A stretch of 47,420 bases of DNA from an uncultured candidate division WPS-2 bacterium (GTDB lineage Bacteria; Vulcanimicrobiota; Vulcanimicrobiia; Vulcanimicrobiales; Vulcanimicrobiaceae), in NCBI GenBank assembly GCA_937927945.1, contig CALEYW010000081.1, positions 1 through 47,420 of the forward strand, given 5' to 3'. Below, piece after piece: positions 26,419 through 33,746 of the stretch (the stretch's first letter is position 1; each line of letters opens with the position of its first letter). The notes under the pieces were generated by a model that saw only the letters and a program-made list of their open reading frames with translations, ran no database searches and was not told where the DNA came from. The translations under genes were made by a program, and so were the position numbers.

Positions 26419-27639
26419 ATGGCTAGGGGCGAGACGATCGCCGGCCTGGACATCGGCACCACGAAAACGTGTGCCGTCATCGCCACGTCGGGTGCCGACG
26501 GGCTCGAGATCCTCGGCGTCGGCGAAGCGCCCTCGACCGGGATGCGCAAAGGCGTCGTCACCGATCTCGAAGAGACCGTTCGGGCGATCGAAGCAGCAAC
26601 CGAAAAGGCCGAACGGATGGCCGGCGTGCACGTCACCCACGTGTACGTCGGGGTCACGGGCGAGCACATGCAGTCGACGAACAACCGCGGCGTCGTGGCC
26701 GTGACCGGCGAGGACCGCGAGGTGATCCACGCCGACGTCAAGCGGGTGGTCGACGCCTCGAAAATCATCAACGTCGCCGCCGACCGCCAGATCGTCCACG
26801 CCTTGCCGCGCCACTACACGATCGACGGCCAGGACGGAATCACCGACCCGATCGGGATGAGCGGCGGCCGGCTCGAGGTCGACACGCACATCGTCACCGG
26901 CGGTTCGACGTTCATCTCCAACGTGCTCAAGTGCGTGCACCGCGCCGGACTCGAGACAGCGGGGATCGTCTTCGAACCGCTGGCTTCGTCGGCGGCGACG
27001 CTGCTGCCCGAGGAAAAACAGGTCGGCGTCGTGCTGCTCGACATCGGCGGCGGAACGACCGACATCGCGGTGTTCGCCGACGGCGGCGTCGTGCACTCGG
27101 CGACGATTCCGGTCGGCGGCAACATCCTCACCAACGACATCGCGCTCGGTCTGAAGACGACGTTCGCCGAGGCCGAGAACGTGAAGCGCACGTACGGTTC
27201 GGGACTGATGCGGCCCGACGAAGCCGACCAGACGTTTCAGGTGAAGACGCTCGACGGCCGCAGCACGCGTGAGGTGACGTCCTCGCAGCTGCGCGGTATC
27301 GTGCTGCCGCGCGTGCTCGAAATCTTTCGCTTGGCGAAGGCAAACATCGTCGAGCGCATGGCGCGCGATCAAGTGCTCAGCGAGGTCGTCATCACCGGCG
27401 GCGGCGCGCATCTGCGCGGCATCGAGACGACGGCTGCCGAGGTGTTCGGCCTGCCGGTGCGGATCGGCATACCCTCCACGATCGCGGGGCTCACCGACAC
27501 CGTGCGTCAGCCGGAATACGCGACGGCGGTCGGCCTCGTGCTCTTCGGTCCACGCGGCGAGCAAGCGCCGCACCTCAACGGTCAGGGCGGCGGTCCACTC
27601 GCCAAGCTCTGGACCTGGTTCACCTCGATCTGGAACTAA
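26419..27639 (+). CDS. ftsA: Cell division protein FtsA
   Basis: Predicted 406-aa actin-fold ATPase that tethers FtsZ to the membrane. Phosphate 1 is AGLDIGTTKTCAVI at residues 8-21. The SHS2-type 1C domain follows (THVYVGVTGEHMQS). Phosphate 2 is VVLLDIGGGTTDIAVF, and the adenosine motif is VVITGGGAHLRGI. The C-terminal amphipathic helix expected for membrane attachment is LAKLWTWFTSIWN after a Gly/Pro linker. A strong ribosome site (AAGGCGGGG) lies 5-13 nt before the ATG. It has its own upstream gap with repeats, unlike the overlapped genes before it, suggesting a separate promoter for ftsA-ftsZ. Confidence 0.97.
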   Translation: MARGETIAGLDIGTTKTCAVIATSGADGLEILGVGEAPSTGMRKGVVTDLEETVRAIEAATEKAERMAGVHVTHVYVGVTGEHMQSTNNRGVVAVTGEDREVIHADVKRVVDASKIINVAADRQIVHALPRHYTIDGQDGITDPIGMSGGRLEVDTHIVTGGSTFISNVLKCVHRAGLETAGIVFEPLASSAATLLPEEKQVGVVLLDIGGGTTDIAVFADGGVVHSATIPVGGNILTNDIALGLKTTFAEAENVKRTYGSGLMRPDEADQTFQVKTLDGRSTREVTSSQLRGIVLPRVLEIFRLAKANIVERMARDQVLSEVVITGGGAHLRGIETTAAEVFGLPVRIGIPSTIAGLTDTVRQPEYATAVGLVLFGPRGEQAPHLNGQGGGPLAKLWTWFTSIWN

Positions 27640-27684
27640 CTCCCACCCCTGATGCTCCCCCTCTTCCCCGAGGAACACACGACG

Positions 27685-28758
27685 ATGGCTGATGCGAAAC
27701 GGTTCGTGCCCGAACATGCAGCGACGATCAAGGTGATCGGTCTAGGCGGCGGCGGCTGCAACGCGGTGAACCGCATGGTCGAGGCCGGCTTGTCCGGCGT
27801 CGATTTCTATGCGATCAACACCGACGTGCAAGCGCTGCGCAACAGCAAGACCAACAATACCGTGCAGATCGGCAGCGGTCTCACCCGCGGCCTGGGCGCC
27901 GGCGCGAATCCGAACATCGGCCGCGAAGCGGCGGACGAGTCCCGCGAAGATCTGGCGATGATCCTCGACGGCGCCGACCTCGTGTTCATCACGGCGGGAA
28001 TGGGCGGCGGCACGGGGACCGGCGCAGCGCCGATCGTCGCGGAACTGGCGCGCGAGTCCGGTGCGCTGACCGTCGCGGTCGTGACGAAGCCGTTCGCGTT
28101 CGAAGGCCGCAAGCGCATGCAGGCGGCCGAACGCGGGATCGCCGACCTCGAAGCGAAGGTCGACACGCTCATCACGATCCCGAACGAACGCATTCTGCAG
28201 ATCATCGAGAAGCGCACGCCGCTCAACGAAGCGTTCGTGTATGCCGACGACGTGCTGCGCCAAGGCATTCAGGGAATCAGCGACCTCATCACGCAGCCCG
28301 GGCTGATCAACCTCGACTTCGCCGACGTGAAGACGATCATGACGGACGCCGGTTCGGCGATGATGGGCATCGGCGAAGGCACGGGCGAACACCGCGCGGC
28401 CGACGCGGCGCAAAAAGCGATCGCCTCGCCGCTCCTCGAGACCACGATCGAAGGCGCGCGCGGCGTGATCTTCAACATCACCGGTGGGCCCGATCTCTCG
28501 ATGTACGAAGTGAACGAGGCGGCCGAGATGATCTCGCGCGCCGTCGACAGCGAGGCGCAGATCATCTTCGGCGCGTCGATCGATCCGAACATGACCGGCA
28601 AGGTCCGCGTCACCGTGCTGGCCGCCGGCTTCGGCCCGCGCCCGCATCGCACGATGACGACCGCGGCGTCGCTCGGCCAGCCGATCGAGTTCGACAAAGT
28701 TTCCCCGGTGAACATGGACGACATCGAGGTCCCGGCGTTCCTCCGCTACCGCAGCTGA
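27685..28758 (+). CDS. ftsZ: Cell division protein FtsZ
   Basis: Predicted 357-aa tubulin-like GTPase forming the division ring. It has VIGLGGGGCNAVNRM, the signature GTP loop MGGGTGTGAAP, the T7 loop NLDFADVKTIM with catalytic acidic residues, and the conserved C-terminal peptide DIEVPAFLRYRS that docks FtsA. The ATG at 27685 is chosen over an upstream in-frame ATG because GAGGAA lies about 10 nt before it. The linker between GTPase core and tail peptide is short (about 25 residues). It is the last gene of the division cluster, with a terminator 27 nt after the stop. Confidence 0.98.
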   Translation: MADAKRFVPEHAATIKVIGLGGGGCNAVNRMVEAGLSGVDFYAINTDVQALRNSKTNNTVQIGSGLTRGLGAGANPNIGREAADESREDLAMILDGADLVFITAGMGGGTGTGAAPIVAELARESGALTVAVVTKPFAFEGRKRMQAAERGIADLEAKVDTLITIPNERILQIIEKRTPLNEAFVYADDVLRQGIQGISDLITQPGLINLDFADVKTIMTDAGSAMMGIGEGTGEHRAADAAQKAIASPLLETTIEGARGVIFNITGGPDLSMYEVNEAAEMISRAVDSEAQIIFGASIDPNMTGKVRVTVLAAGFGPRPHRTMTTAASLGQPIEFDKVSPVNMDDIEVPAFLRYRS

Positions 28759-28784
28759 GGCGTCACGATCCTCGGGAACCGGAG

Positions 28785-28811
28785 ACGGCTCGCCTCACGG
28801 CGGGCCGTTTC
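28785..28811 (+). terminator. Terminator after ftsZ
   Basis: ACGGCTCGCC (28785-28794) pairs with GGCGGGCCGT (28799-28808) with one G-U pair around a TCAC loop, followed by TTCTCTAT. It marks the end of the division cluster. Confidence 0.75.
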
Positions 28812-28839
28812 TCTATCCTAGCGAAGGGCGGGACCGTGT

Positions 28840-29838
28840 ATGAACGCGCGAGCCGTCGTTCCGCGCCAGCTGCAGATCGCCGCCGTGCTCCTGATCGCCG
28901 TCGTGCTGGGCGGGACGGCGGGCTTCGTCACGCTGGAGCAATGGTCGTGGTTCGACGCGTTCTACATGACGATCACGACGATCACGACGATCGGCGGTGG
29001 AGAACCTCGTCCGCTCGACGTGATCGGCAAGTGGTGGACGATCGGCGTCGTCGTCGTCGGTTTCGGCGTGCTGACCTATACGGTGCTCTCGCTCATGGCG
29101 TACGTCATCGAAGGTCAGCTGGGACGAGTCTTCGATCGGCGGCGCATGCGCAGGCGGGTCGGTAGGATGAAGGACCACTTGATCTTGTGCGGCTTCGGCC
29201 GCGTCGGCCGGGCGATCGCGCGCGAGTTCACCGACGAGGGGATCCCGTTCGTGGTCGTCGACAGCGACGACGAATCGCTGGTCCAGGCGGCGGCCGAAGG
29301 GGCAACCGTCGTGCACGGCAACGCCGCCGACATCGAGACGCTCAAGGCCGCCGGGGTCGAGCGCGCGCGCGGCCTCGTCACGGCCGTCGACAACGACGCG
29401 GACAACCTGTACGTGACGCTCTCGGCGCGCGTGCTCAAGCCCGACTTGTTCATCGTGGCGCGCGCGAACGGCGCCGATGCCGAACCGAAACTGCGCCTGG
29501 CCGGCGCCAACCGCGTCGTCTCACCGTACACGATCGGCGGACGCCGGTTGGCGAGCTTGGCGATGCGGCCGACCGCGGTGGAATTCGTCGACACGATCCT
29601 CTCGGCGAGCAACGGTCAGCTGCTGCTCGAAGACCTCACCATTCCGTTGGAATCGTCGTGGGCGGGCCGCACCCTTGGCGAGCTGGTGCCGGAGGCCGAC
29701 GAAGCGATCGTGCTCGCGATCAAGCGCGCCGGAACGATGATCTTCCGGCCCGCCGCCGCGACGGCGCTGCTCGGCGGCGACGAGCTCGTCGCCGCCGGCC
29801 CGCCCGACGCGATTCGCGCGCTGGAGCAGCGCGTCTAA
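28840..29838 (+). CDS. Two-TM potassium channel with cytoplasmic TrkA-N/TrkA-C (RCK) domains
   Basis: Predicted 332-aa channel subunit. Helix one is at about 12-30 (IAAVLLIAVVLGGTAGFV) and the pore helix at 36-50 (SWFDAFYMTITTITT). The second helix is at about 66-90. The TrkA-N Rossmann domain starts at HLILCGFGRVGRAIAREF (GxGxxG at 118-123) and runs to about 230; the TrkA-C domain ends the protein. The selectivity filter reads TIGGGE (50-55) where the canonical sequence is TVGYGD: Tyr is Gly and Asp is Glu. The overall layout is MthK/Kch-like, but conductance and selectivity may differ. The ATG follows an AAGGGCGGG ribosome site. Confidence 0.88.
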   Translation: MNARAVVPRQLQIAAVLLIAVVLGGTAGFVTLEQWSWFDAFYMTITTITTIGGGEPRPLDVIGKWWTIGVVVVGFGVLTYTVLSLMAYVIEGQLGRVFDRRRMRRRVGRMKDHLILCGFGRVGRAIAREFTDEGIPFVVVDSDDESLVQAAAEGATVVHGNAADIETLKAAGVERARGLVTAVDNDADNLYVTLSARVLKPDLFIVARANGADAEPKLRLAGANRVVSPYTIGGRRLASLAMRPTAVEFVDTILSASNGQLLLEDLTIPLESSWAGRTLGELVPEADEAIVLAIKRAGTMIFRPAAATALLGGDELVAAGPPDAIRALEQRV

Positions 29839-29926
29839 CCTTCGGCGCAGCCGCCTCACGCAGCGTCAGGTGCAATCCCCCAAGGCGCGGGTCGCGGCTT
29901 CGCGGAAGACGCGCCGGGTGACGACG

Positions 29927-31096
29927 ATGCCGCCAGCCGAAACCGCCGAACGCGCGATTGCGATTCGCCGCGAGATCCACCGCCACCCCGAACTCGGCTT
30001 CGAGGAACACAACACGCAGGCGATCGTCGAGCGCGAGCTCGATGTGCTCGGCGTCGAACATCGGCGCGTCGCCGGGACGGGTGTCGTCGCGATCGTCCGC
30101 GGTGGGCTCGCGGGCCGGGTGAGCGGCTTGCGCGCCGACATGGACGCGCTGCCGATCCTCGAGGATTCCGGCGAGCCGTGCACCTCGGAGATCTCCGGGA
30201 AGATGCACGCCTGCGGGCACGACGCGCACACCGCGATGCTGCTCGGCGCTGCGCGCGTGCTGCACGAGTCGCGCGACACGTTCGCCGGCACCGCGGTGCT
30301 GCTGTTCCAACCGGCGGAAGAAGGACCCGGCGGCGCATTGCCGATGATCGAAGCGGGTGCGCTCGAGAACCCGAAGGTCGAAGCGGTGACGATGCTGCAC
30401 GTCGACCCGCGTCTCGCAACCGGCTCGATCGGGATCACACCCGGCCCCGTCAACGCCGCCGCCGACGAGTTTCGTCTCACGCTGCGCGGGAAAGGCGGAC
30501 ACGGCGCGTATCCGCACAAGGCGGTCGACGTCATCCCGTGTGCCGCGGCCGCGATTCTCGCGCTGCAAAACATTGCGGCGCGCGAAACGGATCCGCTCGC
30601 GTCGATCGTCGTGACGATCGGGACGATCGAAGGCGGCTATCGCAACAACGTCATCGCCGACCGCGTGTTCATGACCGGAACCGTGCGTACGCACGATCCC
30701 GGAGTCCGCGCGACCGCCGAAGAGAAACTGCGCCGCATCGTCGACGGGGTCGCCGCGGCATACGGCGCGCGTGCGGAACTCGAAATGCTTTACGGCTATC
30801 CGCCGGTCGTGAACGACGGCGTGCTGGCGGAGTCGTTCGCCGCGCACGTGCGCGCTCTCGGCGGCATCCCGGTCGAACGTCCCGCGCCGACGATGGGCGG
30901 CGAGGATTTCGCCTATTTCGCGCAACGCGCACCCGGCGTGATGGTGCGCCTCGGCATCTACAACGAGATCGTGGGCTCGATCCACTCGGGACACAGCCCG
31001 CAGTTCCGGCTCGACGAGGACGCGATCCCGACCGGAATCGCGACGCTGGTCGCGTTCGCCCGGGGCGTCGGGGACGGGAGCGTCGCGCTGCCGTAG
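29927..31096 (+). CDS. M20D-family amidohydrolase/peptidase
   Basis: Predicted 389-aa metallohydrolase removing acyl or amino-acid groups (relatives act on N-acyl amino acids, hippurate or IAA conjugates). It opens with IAIRREIHRHPELGFEE. Metal-site segments are MHACGHDAHTAMLLGAA, the catalytic Glu region PAEEGPGGA and, near the end, GGEDFAYFAQ with IHSGHSPQF. The Cys in MHACGHD and the dimerisation insert KGGHGAYPH fit subfamily M20D. The ATG at 29927 is chosen because the family consensus begins soon after it; an in-frame GTG at 29870 would add 19 residues of basic sequence. There is no signal peptide, so it is cytoplasmic. Confidence 0.92.
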   Translation: MPPAETAERAIAIRREIHRHPELGFEEHNTQAIVERELDVLGVEHRRVAGTGVVAIVRGGLAGRVSGLRADMDALPILEDSGEPCTSEISGKMHACGHDAHTAMLLGAARVLHESRDTFAGTAVLLFQPAEEGPGGALPMIEAGALENPKVEAVTMLHVDPRLATGSIGITPGPVNAAADEFRLTLRGKGGHGAYPHKAVDVIPCAAAAILALQNIAARETDPLASIVVTIGTIEGGYRNNVIADRVFMTGTVRTHDPGVRATAEEKLRRIVDGVAAAYGARAELEMLYGYPPVVNDGVLAESFAAHVRALGGIPVERPAPTMGGEDFAYFAQRAPGVMVRLGIYNEIVGSIHSGHSPQFRLDEDAIPTGIATLVAFARGVGDGSVALP

Positions 31097-31217
31097 AGCC
31101 GGCGGCGCCGAGCTCTTGAGCCCATCCACAATGCCTAGTAGGTCTGTGGAGGAAGTGTACAACATCTTGTGGTCGGAGGAAGGTCCGGCCACGATCGGAT
31201 CGCGAAGAGACGGGGTC

Positions 31218-31724
31218 ATGGCCTTGTCGTCCGTGTCTCTCGACCGGCCGTCACCGCGGGCGCTCCACCGCAGCCAAGACATCGCGTCCCCTGCGCGGAC
31301 CGCCTTCGACCTCGCGTGCGAGGTCGAAAAGTGGCCGGTATGGTTATCGTTCATCCGCAGCGCACGGCGCGCGGATCCTTCCGCGCCGCTCGGGCAAGGG
31401 TCCGAGGTCGCGATCCGCTCGAACGTCCCCGGCGACGACGAGCAACTCTTCGAGGTCGACCGCTTCATCCCGGGACACCAGCTCTCGCTGGTCGGCGCGT
31501 TCTCCGTGCGCCGTCGGATCGACATTCGGGTCGAGCAGAAGTCGGAGCGCTCGCGCTTGGTCGTCCGCGTCGACTACCCGACCTACGGCGGCTTTTTAGG
31601 CAAGATGTTCGACCAGCTGACCCGCCGCCGAAGGCTCGACGCAGCCCTGAGCGACGCCCTCGTCCACTTCAAGGGGCTCTGCGAGTACGACCGGGAGCCC
31701 GACGCGCTGCTCGTCGATTTCTAG
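31218..31724 (+). CDS. SRPBCC-fold (polyketide cyclase/START-like) protein
   Basis: Predicted 168-aa protein. From residue 18 it follows the cyclase/dehydrase-type pattern: DIASPARTAFDLACEVEKWPVWLSFIRSARR, then central strands and a C-terminal helix (MFDQLTRRRRLDAALSDALVHFKGLC) that lines the hydrophobic cavity in this fold. Ligand and role are unknown; relatives bind lipids or aid quinone and polyketide chemistry. The ATG at 31218 has a GGGG run just upstream. An in-frame ATG at 31131 would add 29 residues (PSRSVEEVYNILW) with a poor ribosome site, and its region looks more like promoter DNA. Confidence 0.72.
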   Translation: MALSSVSLDRPSPRALHRSQDIASPARTAFDLACEVEKWPVWLSFIRSARRADPSAPLGQGSEVAIRSNVPGDDEQLFEVDRFIPGHQLSLVGAFSVRRRIDIRVEQKSERSRLVVRVDYPTYGGFLGKMFDQLTRRRRLDAALSDALVHFKGLCEYDREPDALLVDF

Positions 31725-31730
31725 CACTCG

Positions 31731-31760
31731 TTGACGAGGTCTGCCAACTTCGGGTAAGGT
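31731..31760 (+). promoter_or_regulatory. Sigma-70-type promoter for the zinc-ribbon gene
   Basis: TTGACG at 31731-31736 and TAAGGT at 31755-31760 are separated by 18 nt, close to the vegetative consensus. The likely start site is about 25 nt before the gene's TTG start codon, leaving room for the CGGAG ribosome site. Confidence 0.55.
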
Positions 31761-31793
31761 AGGACGTCAGAGACTTTTCCTCCGGAGATCCCC

Positions 31794-32114
31794 TTGCCGC
31801 TCTACGATTACCAATGCCGCACCTGTCGAACGACGATCGAAGTCCGTCACGGCTCGCGTGAAGCTCACGATGGCTCGTGCCCGTCGTGCGGCGGCGAGCT
31901 CGCGCGCGTTTTCACGCCGGCCGCCATCGCCTTCAAGGGGTCCGGCTTCTACATAAACGACTCGCGCAAGGCGGACGGCTCCTCGTCGAGCAAGACGTCC
32001 GATGCCCCGTCGTCTACACCGGCGGCGTCCACTCCGGCGTCGACGGCGCCCGCTACGCCCGCTGCGTCGGCGCCTGCGAGCGATTCTCCGAAGAAGAGCG
32101 AAACCGCGGCGTAG
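31794..32114 (+). CDS. FmdB-like regulatory zinc-ribbon protein
   Basis: Predicted 106-aa protein. The TTG start gives MPLYDYQCRTCRTTIEV, the standard FmdB/CxxC_CXXC_SSSS opening. Zinc ligands are CRTC (residues 8-11) and CPSC (29-32). The conserved segment FKGSGFYINDSRK follows, and the last 45 residues are a Ser/Thr/Ala/Pro-rich disordered tail (STPAASTPASTAPATPAAS). A CGGAG ribosome site lies about 8 nt upstream of the TTG. The function of these proteins is poorly known; regulatory or ribosome-related roles have been proposed. A small membrane-protein gene begins 7 nt after the stop. Confidence 0.85.
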   Translation: MPLYDYQCRTCRTTIEVRHGSREAHDGSCPSCGGELARVFTPAAIAFKGSGFYINDSRKADGSSSSKTSDAPSSTPAASTPASTAPATPAASAPASDSPKKSETAA

Positions 32115-32121
32115 CTCGCTG

Positions 32122-32457
32122 ATGTCGGCCACCGCGATCGTCTTGTGGGTTGCCCTCGCTGCCTTCGCGGCGGTGCTGCTGCTCGCCGGACTGCAAGCGG
32201 CGCGCGCCGCGCGCGAGGTGCGGCGCATCAAGCAGCGGGTCGATGCCTACGCGGAACTCCCGCTGGTCGCCTCACTGCAGCGGGCCGGTCAGGACGCGGA
32301 ACGGATCCAGCTGGCGATCGCCGGAATCGATCCGCTCCTCACCCGCGCCCAGGCGGCCGTCGCGACGATCCGCCGGAGTCCGATCCCGCCCGACGTGACC
32401 AATGCCGTCGTGCGGATCGGGATCGAAGTGCAGAACCTGCGCGAGTTTTCGCCCTAG
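32122..32457 (+). CDS. Small membrane protein of unknown function (111 aa)
   Basis: The predicted protein starts MSATAIVLWVALAAFAAVLLLAG, one N-terminal membrane helix, followed by an amphipathic helical region (AREVRRIKQRVDAYAELPLVASLQ split over two turns) ending in VRIGIEVQNLREFSP. The layout (one helix plus cytoplasmic coil) resembles DUF948-like proteins, but no family is claimed. It lies 7 nt downstream of the zinc-ribbon gene and is probably cotranscribed with it. It meets the methyltransferase gene tail to tail with a single base between the two stop codons. Confidence 0.65.
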   Translation: MSATAIVLWVALAAFAAVLLLAGLQAARAAREVRRIKQRVDAYAELPLVASLQRAGQDAERIQLAIAGIDPLLTRAQAAVATIRRSPIPPDVTNAVVRIGIEVQNLREFSP

Positions 32458-32458
32458 C

Positions 32459-33604
32459 CTAGACGGCCGGGTCGTCGGGCGGTTCCCACGACCAACCGAA
32501 GCCGGTGCGGCCCTCCTCGGGCGGGATGCCGCCGAACGGCGGGTCGGCGTCCGGCAACGCGAACGGGGTGCCGAACGGTGCCGCCGGTCCGCCGGCCGGC
32601 TGGCCCGGCGGCGGGGACGGCAGCGCAGCGTGCGAGACGGGCTGCGGCGGCGTGGGAGCGGCCTGCGGCGGCGGAGGCGGTGGCGGCAATTCCGCCGCTT
32701 CGGGATCGCTGCCGAAGCCGAAGCCGACTGGGGTCCAGGCCGGCGCGGCTTGCGTGGGAGGCAGATACGGCGCCGCGGGCGGTAGCTGCTGCTGAGGCGC
32801 GCTCGCCGCCACGGCGGTCCGGGGTGCCGGCGCAGGGGGCGTCCGCGACGGCGACGACTTGTGTCCGGGGCGGAACGGCTCGGAGCTGATTCGGGGCAAC
32901 GGTTCGCCCGCCGCGGTGCCGACCAGGACGATGCGCGAAAGCGGCAGCAGCTGCGCATCCGAGCGGGCCGCGAGCGCGCGCAATTCGTCGAGATAGCGCT
33001 CCGGCATCTCTTCGATCGCGAGCGCGTCGAGAATCAGCGCGATGGTTTCGTTCACCGCGGCCTTGGCCGGGACGCGCGTGAACGTGATCAACTGCTGCCA
33101 GACGTCCGCCTTCACGATCGAGAGCAGCTTGCGCCAGTAGTCGATCGTCTGATAGGTCTCGAACTGCCCGGCCTCGCGCTTCGCGCGCCCGTACAGCGCC
33201 GCGATCCGTTTGCCGAGCGCGTCGGCCGGCGGCGAGGGTTCGACGATGACCACGCGCCGCGCGACCCGCGCGAGTTCCGAGACGACGTGCGCGTGGAAGC
33301 CGGGATCGATCTCGTGCAGATAGTGCATCGCGACGGCGACGTCGTAGGCGTTTTCCGAGGCCGGCACCATCGTCGCGCTGCCGCGAATCGCCGTCGCCCC
33401 GACTGCTTCGACGCGCGCGATCGTGGTATCGTCGCTGCCGACGACAGTCGCCTCGACGCCGATCTCGACCGCTCGCTTGACCCACGCGCCGTCGTTCGCC
33501 AGCCCGACGAACAGGGCACGCTCACGGGGCCCAAGGGCGATCGTGTCCCAGATCTGCTGATCGATGCGGTACGATTCGTTCTGAAACGCGGAGATGTCGG
33601 TCAT
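32459..33604 (-). CDS. Class I methyltransferase-like protein with long proline-rich tail
   Basis: Predicted 381-aa protein. Residues 25-235 resemble a SAM-dependent methyltransferase: RALFVGLANDGAWVKRAVEIG (motif I, though with the unusual GLANDG), VVGSDD (acidic end of strand 2), AYDVAVAMHYLHEID (motif IV-like) and ARRVVIVEPSPP. From about residue 240 the sequence becomes disordered and rich in Pro, Ala and Gln (for example LPPPPPPPQAAPTPPQP), about 140 residues long, ending acidic (EPPDDPAV). The tail could mediate protein binding. The start at MTDISAFQNE is chosen because in-frame sequence upstream runs towards the tRNA gene. The substrate is unknown. Confidence 0.62.
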   Translation of the reverse strand: MTDISAFQNESYRIDQQIWDTIALGPRERALFVGLANDGAWVKRAVEIGVEATVVGSDDTTIARVEAVGATAIRGSATMVPASENAYDVAVAMHYLHEIDPGFHAHVVSELARVARRVVIVEPSPPADALGKRIAALYGRAKREAGQFETYQTIDYWRKLLSIVKADVWQQLITFTRVPAKAAVNETIALILDALAIEEMPERYLDELRALAARSDAQLLPLSRIVLVGTAAGEPLPRISSEPFRPGHKSSPSRTPPAPAPRTAVAASAPQQQLPPAAPYLPPTQAAPAWTPVGFGFGSDPEAAELPPPPPPPQAAPTPPQPVSHAALPSPPPGQPAGGPAAPFGTPFALPDADPPFGGIPPEEGRTGFGWSWEPPDDPAV

Positions 33605-33660
33605 CGGCTCCGGCACCTTCGACGCGCCTCGCGATTCCCACGCTTGCTGGCTGGGGCGGC

Positions 33661-33746
33661 TGGTGGGGAAGGTGGGACTCGAACCCACATGAGCTCACAC
33701 TCGGTCGCTTTTGAGGCGACTGCGTATACCATTTCGCCACTTCCCC
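33661..33746 (-). tRNA. tRNA-Leu (anticodon CAA)
   Basis: A complete cloverleaf reads on the minus strand. The acceptor GGGGAAG pairs with CTTCCCC. The anticodon stem GTCGC/GCGAC encloses the loop CTCAAAA, giving anticodon CAA (codon UUG). The long variable arm (GAGTGTGAGCTC) is typical of class II tRNAs, and the T arm is GTGGG-TTCGAGT-CCCAC. Discriminator A and the CCA end are encoded. Its first base is also the last base of the TAG stop of the upstream glycosidase gene. Confidence 0.96.

Noticed and set aside
28840..29838. A TrkA-type potassium uptake subunit without its own pore
   Set aside because: Two membrane helices and a pore helix with a filter-like motif precede the Rossmann domain, so this is a channel, not a peripheral TrkA protein.
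31131..31217. An N-terminal extension of the SRPBCC protein starting at ATG 31131
   Set aside because: The added residues resemble no SRPBCC family opening, the start lacks a ribosome site and the DNA is richer in A/T, like a promoter region.
33661..33688. Methyltransferase-like frame extended upstream to 33688 through the tRNA region
   Set aside because: The extension would read through the 3' part of the tRNA-Leu gene. The internal ATG at 33604 gives a sensible N-terminus.
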